DNA from: Haemaphysalis longicornis
Taxonomy: Eukaryota; Arthropoda; Arachnida; Ixodida; Ixodidae
Direction of reading: 5' to 3'
NCBI GenBank assembly: GCA_013339765.2
Contig: CM023454.1
Coordinates: forward strand, 41,312,950 to 41,376,949
Length of the DNA: 64,000 nt
Shown here: positions 21,930-33,770 of the stretch, piece by piece
How the letters are laid out: each line of letters starts with the position of its first letter
Position numbering within the stretch: the first letter of the stretch is position 1
The notes under the pieces: model-generated
What the model saw: only the letters and a program-made list of their open reading frames with translations
Told to the model about the DNA's origin: nothing
Database searches by the model: none
Made by a program: the position numbers and the translations under genes

Positions 21930-22249
21930 ACAAATTGAAGGAGGGAACAGCGCAAATTTGACAGACACGAGAAGAAGGAGACGACACGAACAGCGCTGAC
22001 TTACAGCAGTTATTGTTTACCGCTCGGGCACATATATACCACCACGGATAAAAATACAAGGAAAAGAAAGACTAACACGATAGTGTCTCTTATCACCATT
22101 GCTCGGCACACATCACCATTCGCTCTGCGCCAAAAAAACACGTGCTGCACTAACCTGGGGTCAAAAAATCTATTTCTTTTTGGAAGAGGGTCAGAGAGGG
22201 CACGTTTACGCATTTATCTTTTAGGCGGGCGATTTCGGCAGCTTCAATT

Positions 22250-22560
22250 ATTTCTCTGGTGCTTTTATGCTTATTTTTTGCTATGACCTTTGTTTCAGAA
22301 AAACATTGGGTTGCATCCGCTAACACTAGAGTCCCTACAGTGGAGGCCCAGGTGGCCACTGATTGCCTTGGTTACCTTGTAGTGGTGCTCGCTAAGTCTT
22401 TCATTAAGCACCTTCCTGTCTGCTCTATATATTGTTTAACACAGGACAACGGAACTGAATAGACTACACCTTCTATGCAGTCTACAAACCGATTTTCATG
22501 CTTTGTTGAGCAAGACTGCATTGTTCTTGCTCTTTTGTTGATTCTTGAGCACATGGCTGA
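22250..22560 (-). pseudogene. Penelope-like element A, GIY-YIG endonuclease
   Basis: The minus strand reads ENRFVDCIEGVVYSVPLSC then KQYIEQTGRC, which is the VYS...YIG core of GIY-YIG nucleases with the second Gly changed to Glu. Upstream the sequence is NKLSAMCSRIN with cysteines typical of these proteins. Downstream, HLGLH and a terminal ...IARLKDKCVNVPSLTLFQKE stretch match the C-terminus of endonuclease-bearing Penelope-like elements. Confidence 0.82.
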
Positions 22561-22989
22561 CAATTTATTGGGGGCAGAAAATACTACTTCTACGTTAGCG
22601 CATTTGCCTATTTTTTTTTTTTCAAGTTATGTGCAATACGATGCAAGTAGGGAATCACACTTATTTTTTGCTTCTGTTTTGATCTTATACTTGTAGGCTG
22701 TCCTGCGTGTTTTTTTTTTTAATTTTTGTGGAAACGCTTCCATTAGGGATCATACCAACTGTTCTGGGCACCCCGCTATCTGAAGTATTTCCCTCTTGCT
22801 AGTAAAACTTTGAGGCATACAGTGAATGCGTGATTTGTATAATGGGTTTTTTAAGCACGTGGTAACTATCGACCTTTTTACCAGCTTGGAATGGGATGAC
22901 TGAAACGGCAGAAGTGGCTTGCTGGCGCGTGGGTCATACGCCCAGCAGATGTTATTTGGCGAAAACCGACGCTTGAGGTCTTAAACCTG

Positions 22990-24194
22990 ATTGTTTTTTC
23001 CACTGGTAATTCAAATGTTAAAACAAGAGCCTTAAAACCTTCACGAAACTGATGTAAAACCTGAAACATTAACGGTTCGAGACCCACCTCGTCAGTATTA
23101 AGAATTACAAAAAAATCATCTACAAGATTCTGGTTACACTTGAACTCTGTACTTGATCATGCAGCAGATTATCTGGGTGGGCTAAGAAAAGATCGCTCAG
23201 AATTGGTGCTGTGCAAGACCTAATGCATATTTCATTAGTTTGGATGTAAAGCTTATCATCCCAACTCGTAAAATTCGAGCTTAGGTACATCTCCTAAAGT
23301 CCTAAAAAACTGCGAACTGACAAGCCTGTGTTATTTTGAAGGGCTACGGAACCATAATTGTTCAAACAATCTTCAACACAAATCAAAAGTTCCCAATGTG
23401 GCAGAGAGTAATACATGTCCTTATTATCAAAGGAACAAGCCATATAGCTTTTGTCATTGCACTTCTCGAGAAACTTTATAACTTCGTCAGATTTGCGCAC
23501 GAGAAACGGGTCATTTATTTTTATATATTTAAGTTCCTTTGTAAAAACAACGCTACACATTTTTGCCACGTACCATTTTCCGAAACAATTATCCTTAGCG
23601 GTATGTCTTCTTTTTGCGGTTTTGCACTTAAAAGCCTTTCCAGGCTGTTGCGTTTGCTTTTCTCAATTGATTTACCTAAACCGTCGAGGCTCGATGTTTT
23701 ACCCAATTTCTTGGCCTCGGCTTTTACTTTTTGTAGGGACATTTTCTCCCGGAGAGTGTGGGCTGATGAAATAGCTTCTCAGCTTTTGACTTGAACCAGC
23801 CTTCTTTTAAAACTATGAAACCTCCTTCTTTATCCGAAGCTAGCAAGGACAGCGAGTGGGTTCTCAGAAAAGACACCGTCTGCCTGACAGGTACATCTGG
23901 TTTCCTCTGTCTGCACTTCACAAGAACGTCCACTTCTTCGGACACGCACCTGTCGGCCTCAGCATCGGGAGCCAGTCCAGACACTTGTCTCACCAGGCTG
24001 AGCTGCTCTGGCGCCGTCTTCTCTGGTTCAACGGCGAATTTTGGTCCTCTAGCCAGAACACGATGTATGCGGTCTGGTAGTGTCACGTCGCCCACGGTCC
24101 TGATGCTGTTACTCGTAGCCTTATGACGCCTAGGTGCAGATGACAAAAGTTCCGAGAGAGTACTCAGCAATAAGAACTCTGCCGTTCTGTCCAC
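22990..24194 (-). pseudogene. Penelope-like element A, N-terminal region and reverse transcriptase
   Basis: On the minus strand the frame from about 24194 reads through DKEGGFIVLKEGWF. It then continues in shifted frames with LRIIVSENGTWQKCVALFLQ, NDPFLVRKSDEVIKFLEKC, SFDNKDMYYSLPHWELL and NNTGLSVRSFLGL. After further damage the catalytic loop appears as VDDFFVILNTDEVGLEPL near 23090. The usual form in these elements is SFDIKDLYYSLPH, so Ile is Asn here. The arginine-tyrosine before VDD has been deleted. These motifs fit the Penelope-like reverse transcriptase and not a LINE. Confidence 0.85.
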
Positions 24195-24270
24195 AAGGCT
24201 GCTGAACTCCCTCCATCTCTTGCCGGGTCGGGTCTGTGTGGTTGGTTCATGAAGGCGCAGAAACAGGCAC

Positions 24271-24317
24271 TCGCTGTAGAAAGTCGCCTGCCTAGTCCAC
24301 TCAGATTGCAGAATTTA
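24271..24317. other. Spacer at the centre of the 4.7-kb palindrome
   Basis: About 50 bases of unpaired sequence lie between the two inverted arms. The arms begin as gcgcagaaacagg on the left and cctggtttctgcgc on the right. The spacer itself has no recognisable motif. Confidence 0.75.
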
Positions 24318-24597
24318 GCTGATCCTGGTTTCTGCGCCTTCATGGTCCAACCGCGCAGACAAGACTCGTCAAGAGATGGAGGGAGTTTAGCAGCCTTGTG
24401 GACAGGACGGCAGAGTTCTGATGCCTGAGGACTCTCACAGAGCTTCGGTCATCTGCACCTAGGCGTCCTAAGGCTACGAGTAACAGCATCAGGACCGTGG
24501 ACGACGTGACACTACCAGACCGCAACATCGTGTTCTGGCTAGAGGACAAAAATTCGCCGTTGAACCAGAGAAGACGGCGCCAGAGCTGCTCAGCCCG

Positions 24598-25640
24598 GTG
24601 AGACAAGTGTCTGGACTGGCTCCCGAAGCTGAGGCCGACAGGTGCGTGTCCGAAGGAGTGGACATTCTTGTGAATTGCAGACAGAGGAAACCAGATGTAC
24701 CTGTCATGCAGACGGTGTCTTTCCTGAGAACCCACTCGCTGTCCTTGCTATCTTCGGATAAAGAAGGAGGTTTCGCAGTTTTAAAAGAACGCCTGTTCAA
24801 GTCAAAATCTGAGCAAGCTATTTCATCAGCTCTCACTCTCCGGGAGAAAACGTCCCTACAAAAAGTAAAAACCGAGGCCAAGAAATTGTGTAAAACGTTC
24901 AGCCTCGACGGTTTAGTTAAATCAATTGAAAAAATCAAACGCACCCGCCTAGAAATGTTTTTCAGAGCAAAAACGCACAAAGTAGACACACCCCTCAGGA
25001 TAATTGTTTCGGAAAACGGTACGTGGCGAAAATGTGTAGCGTTGTTTTTACAAAAACACTAAAATATATTGAAATTAAATGACCCGTTTCTCGTGCACAA
25101 ATCTGACGAAGTTATAGAGTTTCTCGAGAAGTGCAAAGAAAAACGCTATAATGCTTGTTCCTTCGATATTAAGGACCTGTATTACCCTCTGCCACATGGG
25201 GAACTTTTGGTTTGTGTTGAAGATTGTATAGACAATTACGGAACCGTAGCTTTTCAAAATAACACAGGCTTGTCAGTTCACAGTTTTTTAGGACTTTAGA
25301 GATGTACCTAACCTCGACTTTTACGACATGGGATGACAAGCTTTACATCCAAACTGATGGGATTTGCATTGGGTCTTGCATATTCTGAGTGATTTTTTCT
25401 TAGCCCACCTAGATATTCTGCTGCATGATCAACTACAGAGTTCAAGTTTAACCAGAATCTTCTGATATGTAGATGATTTTTTAGTAATTCTTAATACTGA
25501 TGAGGTTGGTCTCCAACCGTTAATGTTTCGGGTTTTACACCAGTTTAGTGAATGTTTTAAGCCTCTTGTTTTACATTTGAATTACCAGTACGAAAAACCA
25601 TCAGGTTTTAGACCTCAAGCTTCGGTTTTCGCCAAATCAC
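24598..25640 (+). pseudogene. Penelope-like element B, N-terminal region and reverse transcriptase
   Basis: The plus strand reads SDKEGGFAVLKERLF, LRIIVSENGTWRKCVALFLQ, a stop, NDPFLVHKSDEVIEFLEKC, SFDIKDLYYPLPHGELLVCV and NNTGLSVHSFLGL. After a frameshift, a catalytic box YVDDFLVILNTDEVGLQPL is present at about 25470-25520, preceded by a TGA where Arg (CGA) is expected. The YVDD box is intact but the frame is broken several times. Confidence 0.87.
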
Positions 25641-26069
25641 ATCTGCTGGGCATATGATCCACGCGCCAGCAGGCCACTTCTTCCGTTTCAGTCTTCCCAT
25701 TCTAAGCTGCTAAAAAGGTCGATAGGTACCACGTGCCTAAAAAACGCCCTAAACAAATCATGTATTCACTGTATGCCTGGCAGTTTTATTAGGCAGATGG
25801 ACAGACTTCAGATAGCGGGGTACCCAAAACAGTTGCCATCATCCGTAACGGAAGCGTTACCACAAAAATTAAGACGAGACAGGCAGGACAGCCTACAAGT
25901 ATCAGTTTAAAACAGAAGCAAAAGATACCTGTTTTTCTCTACTTGCATCGAATTGCACATAACTTGAAAAAAAAAATAAGCGAACGCGCTAACGTGGAAG
26001 TGGTATTTTTCGCCCACAATAAATTGTCAGCCTAGTGCGCAAGAGTCAACAAAACAGCAAGAACAATGC

Positions 26070-26330
26070 ATCCTTGTTGAACAAAGCATAAACATCTGGT
26101 TGTACACTGCATAGAAGGTGCAGTCTACTCAGTTTTGCTGTCCGGTGGTAAACAATATATAGATCCGACAGGAAGGTGCTTAAATGAAAGACTGAAAGAT
26201 CACCACTACAAAGTAACCAAGGCAATCAGTGGCCACTTGGGCCTCCACTGTAGGGGCTGCAGTGTTAGCCGATGCAACCTTTTTTTTTTCTGAAACAAAG
26301 GTAAATACAAAACGTAAGCATAAAACCACC
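26070..26330 (+). pseudogene. Penelope-like element B, GIY-YIG endonuclease
   Basis: One plus frame reads KHLVVHCIEGAVYSVLLSGG then KQYIDPTGRCLNERLKDHHY and SGHLGLHCRGC. VYS...YI with TGRCLNERL and the HC-x2-C end match the GIY-YIG domain of Penelope-like proteins; the Gly of YIG is Asp. The matching domain in element A has Glu at that place, so the two changes are independent. Confidence 0.82.
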
Positions 26331-26731
26331 ATAGAAATATTTGAACCTGCCGCAATCGCCCGCCTAAAAGATAAATGAGTAAGCATGCCCTCTGTGGCCC
26401 TCTTCTAAAAAGCATTAGATTTTTTAACCCCAGGTTAGTGCAGCACGTGTTTTTGTGGCGCAGAGCGAGGGGTGATGTGTGACGAGCAATAGTGATAAGA
26501 CACACTATCGTGTTAGTCTTGCTTTTCCTTGTATTTTTAACCGTGGTGGTATGCGTGTGCCCGAGCGCTAAAGAATAAACTGTTGTAAGTCAGCGTTATG
26601 CGTGTCGTCTCCTTCTTCTCGTGTCTGTCAAATTTGCGCTGTTCCACTCCTTCATGTCATGAACCAACATGCCCCAGCTGCAGTCCTTGCAAGCGTCACC
26701 AGAAAACTTCAGCGAACCAATAAAAGAATTT

Positions 26732-26820
26732 ACTGCCACCGCCGGGAATTGAACCTGGCACTAACAGGGTAACAAAGCGAGAGCCTGTTGTCTTACCAAT
26801 TTAGCTACGAGCCCACGCGA
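26732..26820 (-). repeat. tRNA-like sequence, likely SINE head or tRNA pseudogene
   Basis: On the minus strand the sequence has an A-box-like tagctaaattggtaaga (26791-26807) and a B box ggttcaattcccg (26743-26755), spaced as in a tRNA gene. The acceptor stem does not pair well and the anticodon arm is degenerate, so I do not call it a working tRNA gene. It differs from the Ruka-like family and lies just beyond the end of Penelope-like element B. Confidence 0.55.
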
Positions 26821-26984
26821 AGACTGGGAAGACACGTGTACTCACCAAGCACATCTACGGGTTCACCCCCTGCGTTCTCGCTGAATGACACGTGAAAGCG
26901 TCACGGGACCACTCACGCCCGTCTGGCGGCCCTGTGCGCACCTTGATCATGTGCTAAGAGTTACAAAAATTAAAAGCAGCTAAC

Positions 26985-27720
26985 AGCAATGCATGGAATC
27001 ACACTTTTAGTACGCCAATGTGCTCAAACGTGTGACCTCCAGTGTTCACGTAAACAATCACAGCTCCTTGTCGTCCGACCTCGCGCCAAACCAAGGAATA
27101 CATTCCAATACTTCTTGATGGCCAGGCCATCACTCCAAGCCCCAGCCTCAAGATGGTTGGCCTACATTTCGCGGCTAACACCAAGAGTGACGTCTCCTTG
27201 CTGCGCCTCAACAACAGCATTAATCAAATCATACACATGATCAGGCGAGTTGCCACCAAGAAGCGAGGCCTAGAGCAATCCGGTACCTTTCGATTAATGG
27301 AAGCTTTTGTCTTCTCGAGAGTTACTTACGTCAACCCCCTGTCTTCTTTTAGACAAGGAAGACATAGAGATGGTTTATATAATGATTAAAAAGACGGTCG
27401 AGCAGGCCATTGGTCTTCTCATGAGTGCGTCCACACAGAGGCTGCTGAGCAAGGGGCTCCACAACCCGTTGGAAGAGCTGATAGACGGCCATCTTTCTAA
27501 CCAGAAGGTCCGACTTATAACTGCGATGGGTAACCGCATGCTTCACCAGATTGGCTGTGCAGCCCAGAATGTCACTCCGCTTGACGTACTCCCAGACTCT
27601 TGGCGACTAAAACTAAAGATGCTCCCTTTGCTTAGAAAAATGAAGCCCTCACATGACGAGGGTCTCCAAAAAGCACGGGCTCAAGTGCTAAACACTACCC
27701 TCGGTGGGGATCATGCAGTA
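26985..27720 (+). pseudogene. I-group LINE ORF2, region after the reverse transcriptase core
   Basis: Frames read SQLLVVRPRAKPRN, then NTKSDVSLLRLNNSINQIIHMIRRVATKKRG, FRLMEAFVFSRVTYVNP and KTVEQAIGLLMSASTQRLL with KGLHNPLEELID in the next frame. This is the conserved block between palm and RNase H in RNase H-bearing I-group LINEs. (Quoted phrases are shortened parts of a continuous homologous stretch.). Confidence 0.8.
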
Positions 27721-28070
27721 ATCTACACAGGCGCCTCCAAACTTCGAAGGCAGCAATACGCCATCATCATGGCTACCTTCAGAACCAACCTCCTTGCTTG
27801 TACCTCGCTTAGGACCCAAGAAATGACGGCAGCAGAAGAGGCAGCCATCACCTTGGCTCTCATTCAAACATGAGTTCGGAGGGTAGTCACGGATTCCCAG
27901 CAAGCCTACTGGAATTACCAGTCGTGTTGGGTGTCCTGAAATGCACTGCGCGTGCTAAAAAAAACACTCCCCAGACGGTTATATTCAGCTCATCTGGACA
28001 CCCCTTCACGCTTCAATGGAGGGCAACGAATACGCCCACCCAACAAGCCTGCGCTATTACCTCCCGTGCT
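27690..28070 (+). pseudogene. RNase H domain of the 27-kb I-group LINE
   Basis: Motifs are HAVIYTGASKLRRQ, where the first catalytic Asp (usually YTDAS) is Gly, then EMTAAEEAAITLAL with the Glu kept. VVTDSQQAYWNYQ follows in a shifted frame, holding the second Asp. The last part is scattered over frames around 28000. The Asp-to-Gly change would abolish activity. Confidence 0.8.
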
Positions 28071-28520
28071 ATGGAGCTGCAAGACGACAGGCACCCGCTT
28101 GTCACGTTCAGGAAAAAATCCCAGCATTATCGCCTTGTGAGACCGACCGTACCTTCGCCTTACCCTGACCTTTCCATAGAACAACAAACTACCCTACGGC
28201 TCATACAAACTGGGCTCCTTCCCACAGCCTACGCGTATTCACCTAATGTATCCGAATCGCTACGACGCTGAATGTAAATTTTGCTCAGAAGTAGGAACAC
28301 TCCGCCTCGTAATTGGGGTGTGCGACTTAAGCCACGAGCACCCTCCTCTCTTTGCGTCAACCACCCAACAAGAGCAATGGGAGATGCTGCTGTCCAGGCC
28401 CTCTCTACCTACCCAGCTTCATTGGGTGGAGAGAACACAGGCCGCGCGGACTGCATATGGGCCCCAAAAAAGAAAAAAAATCACTCCCCATGGCTTCAAT
28501 CTGGGCCGTTCAAAAATATG
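28071..28520 (+). pseudogene. C-terminal region of the 27-kb I-group LINE
   Basis: Shifted frames carry EQQTTLRLIQTGLLPTAYA and then NRYDAECKFCSEVGTLRLVI with QLHWVERTQAA at the end. The cysteines and histidines of the usual C-x2-C...H...C motif are partly lost. Expected position and order agree with the rest of the element. Confidence 0.72.
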
Positions 28521-28670
28521 AACCGAAGTATTTCTTCCTCCTCCTCCTTCTCTGCCGAAACTCTCGCCGCCTTTGTCCGCGGCGCAGTGACGGAGAAGAC
28601 AGATTGTCTAACACCGCTTGGAGCTTACAATAATTTTAGAAAAAAGTTTCCACTTTTGTGCCACACCAAT

Positions 28671-30404
28671 ACAACTTAACCAACTTCTGTTCATGCTTCA
28701 AGCATCGATTTAACCTTAACAAGAATATTTCTTTGAAGTAATAAATGGTGTGGTTAAGTGCATTTCACTTCTCTTTGGTGTTGCTATTTGTAGAGCGATG
28801 TGAGTGAATGTAAGTGACGTCGCACGTGTAATTGTTATGGGTGCCGTTTACAGCTTTGCTTTCTAACCACATTCACGGGGTGGATTCGCGCGATTTTGTT
28901 TTCTGCTCTGTCCTAGTGCAATAAATAAATCGATATACATGTGTCCCAATATAAAGATGCCTGTTTGTGTCGTCTCGGTTCACCTATTCACAACTATCTG
29001 ATTACTGGCGCCACCATTTGTAAACTATTCCACCATGTAAAAAGGAAAGTTTAGGAGAGGCTGTGAACACTTCTTTCGTGCAACCGGTAATGCTGTTTTA
29101 GGGGTGTTCACTTTTCTTGTATTTTGAGCCCATTAGGCCTTTGGTTATCCTTAAGGCGCTTCTCGCTCCGTCTTCTCCAAGTGCGCCTCTGAACCAGTGG
29201 AAGCAATTTTGTTGCTTTGGCATCAACGAAAATGAATTGCTTAGATTGTTTTAGCTTGTGCAGAAAAACGACATATTGCCGCACTAGCGACGCTGAAGCT
29301 GCGAATTCGCTCGTAAATTTGAACTATATAGAGCGGGCTCATGGTCCTCTATTTGCATTTACGCTTGAGGTAATAGATCAATTATTGTCAGAGCGTGGTT
29401 TTAAAACATGAGTACTTATCCACCCACTTTCATTCCAATACCGTGTAAATTCAAGGTGTCGACAAAGAAGTGGATACGATTATCATTTGTAACAATCGTT
29501 CTTCTGCAGCTCCGCTAGACATCTTGTACCTCATCAGATAGCTTAGGTTTGAGCTCACTTCATTTGCCCATTACACTATATATCTCCAAATCCGAATAAC
29601 GTTTATTGCACCGGCTTAGAAACATCAGCCCGTATTTAGAAAGAACCCCGTAGAAATATTTTCTGGGGTGGGCTGAGAGCAACACAGGTGAAGTTCTCAA
29701 TGAGTTTCCTCCTCGCCCTTGTGTTACTTTACCATCGCGCCCCGCGTGGGAGAACTAAAATTAGCAAGCGGCCAGCGCGAACGTTATGCAATCCACGTTT
29801 GGCACGGAATGTTATGCAGAGGTCGCATTACCTTGGGTGCACAAGTGGCTGCCCAGAAATGCTTCACCTTATCAGAATTATTTTATTTTATGAGCAATAA
29901 AATGAGATAACAATTCAATCTGCGTAGCATTTGTTATACAGCTCTCTGACGCACATAAAATTATCTTCCGAGCTAATGACATTTGCTTTATTCGTCAGTA
30001 TTTCAGTACTACACGACAACACCGAAGGATGTTGGAGGTGAATGATATTTTGCGGCGAGCCGACGTTCTGGAGCTCATTCAGTGGCAAATTGAGTGGCCT
30101 CGACAGGAGTGGCGCATCAGCAGTGAAAAAAGTTAACTAATCCCCCAAAAAATTCCGGTTTCTGAAAACTGTCAGCAAATATATTTTCCCTTCATGTTGT
30201 TTTTAAACTACAGAAAGGCAAACAAGTTCTAGCTAAAGAGACAATCACACGCATTGTGTGCTCTACCCTAATACAGATTTAACGCAGACTTGTCTCGGCT
30301 TGTGATGTGTCCTGATGTCACTTAAACTGGTGATTTTTCTAAATTATTTAAAAATATTCCTTTGTTATCTTTTCAAAAGTAGTTTGTATAAAAACATTCT
30401 AGAT
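28671..30404. other. Unassigned sequence
   Basis: AT-rich sequence with several short open frames, none with a motif that I recognise. No tandem or inverted structure was seen. Confidence 0.4.
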
Positions 30405-31344
30405 AGCCACCTTTAATTTTATCTCTCCCAACCCTTAGTGGCATCACACGCACATTTAACCTAATCTAAGACTCAAGTGGCTATCACATGAGTATAACAA
30501 GGACACAATTTTTAATTTGTCCTACGTGATTCCCCTCAATGAGACCTTTATTTGGTACCTCACAAGCGCTATTGGCATCACATTGATGTTAAACCCAATT
30601 TGTGACTCACGTGCCTATGTCATGAATGTGAGAAGGAAGCAATTTTTAATGTAGCCCACGTGATTCTCCTCATCGAGACCTTGAGTTTGATAACTCCAAA
30701 GCCCTTGTGGCATCAGATTGACGTTTTCCCGAATTCATGAGTCACGTGACTTACTGTTGACTATAAACAGGAAGCAATTTCTAACGTATCCGCCTGATCC
30801 ACTTAATCGAGACCTTTATTTTGATACCTCACAATCCTCAGTGGCATTACTTCACTTTTAAGCAACTTCGTAACTCACGTGAATATCTAATGATTGTAAC
30901 GCAATTCTTAATTTGGCCCATAGGATACCCCTAATCGAGACCCTTAATTTGATTCCTCACAAGCCCTAGTGAAATCAATTTGACTTTTAACCGGTTTCAT
31001 GCCTCACATCACTATCTCATGACTATAAGCAGGGAAACGATTTTTATTTTATCCAATGTGATTCCCCTCGTTGAGACCTTTATTTGATACCTCACAAGCC
31101 CCAGGGGCACCACTTTGACTTTTAACCGCATCCATACCTGACGTTACTACCTCATGACTATAAGCAAGGAAATGACTTTTATTTTATCCAACGTTATTCC
31201 CCTTATTGAGACCTTTAATTTAGTTCTGTCACAAGCCCTAGTGTCACCACTTTGACGTTTACCCGAATCCATACTTCACGTGACTACCTAATTACTATAC
31301 CCGGGAAGCAATTTTCCATATGTCCTGTATGCCCCGTCCTGCAA
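30405..31344 (-). repeat. 134-bp satellite array, copy 2, left block (about seven units)
   Basis: The inverted form of the unit seen at 19.4-20.3 kb. The marker tgatacctcacaagccctag recurs about every 129-135 bp (for example near 30554, 30689, 30822, 30951, 31085 and 31220). Units carry cacgtgattcccct and gactcacgtgact in many copies. The block is separated from the right block only by a LINE. Confidence 0.9.
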
Positions 31345-31389
31345 ATGCCACATCATCAAAATACGCCTAACCGCCCTCGATCTGCCCCT

Positions 31390-31978
31390 CGATCAAACTT
31401 ATTGCTCCCTGCTATTTTTACTAACATGCGCAGCCTTATTCCAAAACGTGACAATATTTCTAATCTGGTGTTGTCATCTGATAGCAACCTTATGATACTA
31501 ACGGAAACATGGCTTACTAGTGATGTGACGGATGTGGAGGCACTCGCTGACCTACCAAATTCGCGACTGTTTCGAAACAATCGCAGGGACACCAGGGGGA
31601 AGTGTGATTGTAGATGTCAATCACAACATATCCTGTTCGTCTATAAACATTGTGTCTGACATCAAACTACTGTGGCCTAAATGCCATGCCAATCCGCGCT
31701 CAGTTTTACCAGGCGTTTGCTATAGGCCCCCTTACAGTACTCCAGGCTTCTCTTCTCAGATCAATAATATCCTAAGCGAAATAACAAAAAAACACCCTAA
31801 TATGCATGTAATTCTATTTGGCAATTTTAAGTTTCTTAATATTGATTTGTCAAGCCAGCCTGCAGCAGCGGCTACGTCAAGGGAATCGAACGACTTCCTT
31901 GATATATGCCTTACCTTTTATCTGTATCAAGTTCTTAGAGAACCAACGCGCTTATCGGTAACTGCCAAAACATTTTAG
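31390..31978 (+). pseudogene. Endonuclease domain of the LINE in the satellite
   Basis: Frames read PAIFTNMRSLIPKRDNISNL, NLMILTETWL, then after a shift LPGVCYRPPYSTPGF and HVILFGNFKFLNID, then LYQVLREPTRLS. The GDFN motif is GNFK here, so the catalytic Asp is Asn. This shortens the list of possible functions to none. Confidence 0.82.
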
Positions 31979-32299
31979 ATGTTATTTTAACAAGCCATCC
32001 TGAGTGCGTGTCCTCCATTGCGTTCCTTCAAGAAATCAGTCACCATAAAGTCATTCATGTTGACTTCGTAAATAAACCCGTTTTGGTCCAGACCTTAAAA
32101 AAACTATCTGTTTGTATGATAAAGAAAATTACGAAGCAAATACTGTAAATTAACTTATTTTTACTACACTTTTGAAACTGGCCTTTCCTGTACTAATGTA
32201 GCCGAGAACTGGTTGATTTTCAGAGAGAAAATAAATGAATTGGTTGGTAAATACATTCCCCAAATTAATATTATTTTTATCCCGCCCAACCCTGGTTCA

Positions 32300-33770
32300 A
32301 TAAAGCACTGAAACGATTAGAAAACAAAAGAAAACGCTTCATTCCTGCAGCCGAGTCCCGTAACACCCCTGACGCATGGAACAAGTACAAAACCGTTGAA
32401 TCTGCTTATCTGCAAGCCATAAGTCACGCGTAACACTCATTCTTTCATTCTGACGTACCAAACATGCTGAAGAACAACCCCCAGAAATTCTTGCAACTTT
32501 TAAACCCACAGGACACGCGCATTATTACCCTATTTAATGAGTCGGGTGATGCCCTAGGTGACAAGGAATGTGCACACATGTTTAACGCCGCCTTCGCATC
32601 AGTTTTCACAACAAAAACTGAGTTGTCATTTACCATTCCTCATGCAAACTTTGAATGTACCTTGCCACCAATTGATTTTTTCCCAGCGGTATTTCATCAC
32701 TGATAGACAAAATCAAACTTTCTTATTTGGCTTCTGTAGCCAATATTACATCCAAACTTCTGGAAAATACTAAACTTTTTTGTGCAGCATATCTGTGTCT
32801 ACTATTTTCACATTAAGTTTCAACATGAATGCTGCCTCCAGATTGGACGCACGGAAAGCTCGTTCCAGTCCACAAATCCGGTAGCAAACAATCCTCATTA
32901 AATTTTCGTCCAATTCTATTAACCAGCATACCCTGCAAAATCCTCGAGGATATCATCTACGCACATATCATGGACTTTTTTGATTACACCATTTTTTTTC
33001 ATCCAGCCCAGCATGGCTTTAAGAAAAGGTTTTCGTGTGAAATGCAGCTAGACATGCGTTTTCACGACTTGCATGTTAACCTCGACTGTAACCTCCCGAC
33101 TTAAGCCATTTTTATCGACTTTGCAAAAGCAATTGACAAAGTTCGTCATGAGAATCTAATACTAAAATTTGCCGCTTTACATTTAAATGCTGCCATATTA
33201 GCATGCAATAAAGAATTCTTAACTAACCGTTCGCCATCAGTTTCAGTCAACAATGAAATGTCTAACTCTACCCCAGTAAACTGAGGTGTCCCTCAAGGGT
33301 CCGTCCTAGGCCCACTTCGGTTCTTGATCTACATTATTACCATACCAATGCATGTATCTTCAAACATACGCATGTTTTGAGACGACTGCGTTATTTATCG
33401 TATAATAAACACCGTTTTCGATAACACGTCTCTTCAAATTGACTTATGAAGCTTGCAAGAATGGTGTAACCGTTGGGTAATGGAACTAAACCCTAACAAA
33501 TGTAAAACTTTGTCCTTCCACGGCGTCGAAATCCGATTGTATTCCCGACCAAATTGCTGACCCAAGCCTCGAACTAGTTCATTCCTATAAACACCTCGGA
33601 GTAACCCTTTGTAGCTATTTGACATGGGCAACGCACATTACGCACATCATTGCGTCTGCTAGCAAAACATTCGGGTTCTTAAAACACCATTTGCGTCACG
33701 CCCTTAGCAATGTCAAATTTCTAGCTGATCAATCTCTGGTAAGGACAAAATTAGAATCTGCATAAGCCAT
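32300..33770 (+). pseudogene. Linker and reverse transcriptase of the LINE in the satellite
   Basis: The linker shows NNPQKFLQLLNPQDTR. The reverse transcriptase shows GKLVPVHKSGSKQSSLNFRP, PAQHGFKKRFSCEMQL, a stop, then FIDFAKAIDKVRH (motif A with Phe to Ile), GVPQGSVLGPLRFLIYI (motif B) and MFDDCVIYR-like sequence in which a TGA stands before DDC. Later WVMELNPNKCKTLSF is present. The order matches CR1/jockey-group LINEs. Motif B has a stop directly before it. Confidence 0.84.

Larger units (their letters stand above)
21930..24270 (-). mobile_element. Penelope-like element A, minus strand, decayed
   Basis: Penelope-like elements encode a reverse transcriptase related to telomerase plus a GIY-YIG endonuclease. 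On the minus strand this copy has an N-terminal region, reverse transcriptase, GIY-YIG domain and a 3' region ending near gcgctgttccctccttc. It is the mirror image of element B at 24318-26690; together they form a head-to-head inverted pair. It is broken by frameshifts and stops. Confidence 0.88.
24318..26690 (+). mobile_element. Penelope-like element B, plus strand, decayed
   Basis: This is the plus-strand partner of element A with the same order of parts. It has its own set of frameshifts and stops, so the two copies decayed separately or inserted separately. The 3' end reads gcgctgttccactccttcatgtcatgaaccaac. The final tcatgaaccaac also occurs near the 5' start of element A, as expected for the terminal direct repeats common in this class. 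Confidence 0.88.
26985..28670 (+). mobile_element. I-group LINE, 5'-truncated, plus strand
   Basis: Only the part after the reverse transcriptase active site remains: thumb region, RNase H and C-terminal zinc-finger-like region, followed by a short AT-rich 3' end. It is from a different subfamily than the elements at 13.3 and 62.8 kb, judging by sequence and 3' end. Several frameshifts split it. 5' truncation is the usual result of incomplete target-primed reverse transcription. Confidence 0.82.

Noticed and set aside
22700..23100. Hammerhead ribozyme in Penelope-like element A (ctgacgag...cgaacc at about 23080-23100, minus strand)
   Set aside because: The core does not fit CUGAUGA and GAAA, and the stretch is coding sequence right after the reverse transcriptase active site.
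24340..24989. Long minus-strand frames opposite Penelope-like element B
   Set aside because: They are antisense shadows of the plus-strand element frame.
21930..26690. Assembly artefact from a palindromic read
   Set aside because: The arms carry many private substitutions and indels, which a recent artefact would not show. I keep long-read checking as a test and do not claim it is excluded.
26732..26820. Functional tRNA gene on the minus strand
   Set aside because: A and B boxes are present, but the acceptor stem does not pair and the anticodon arm is degenerate.
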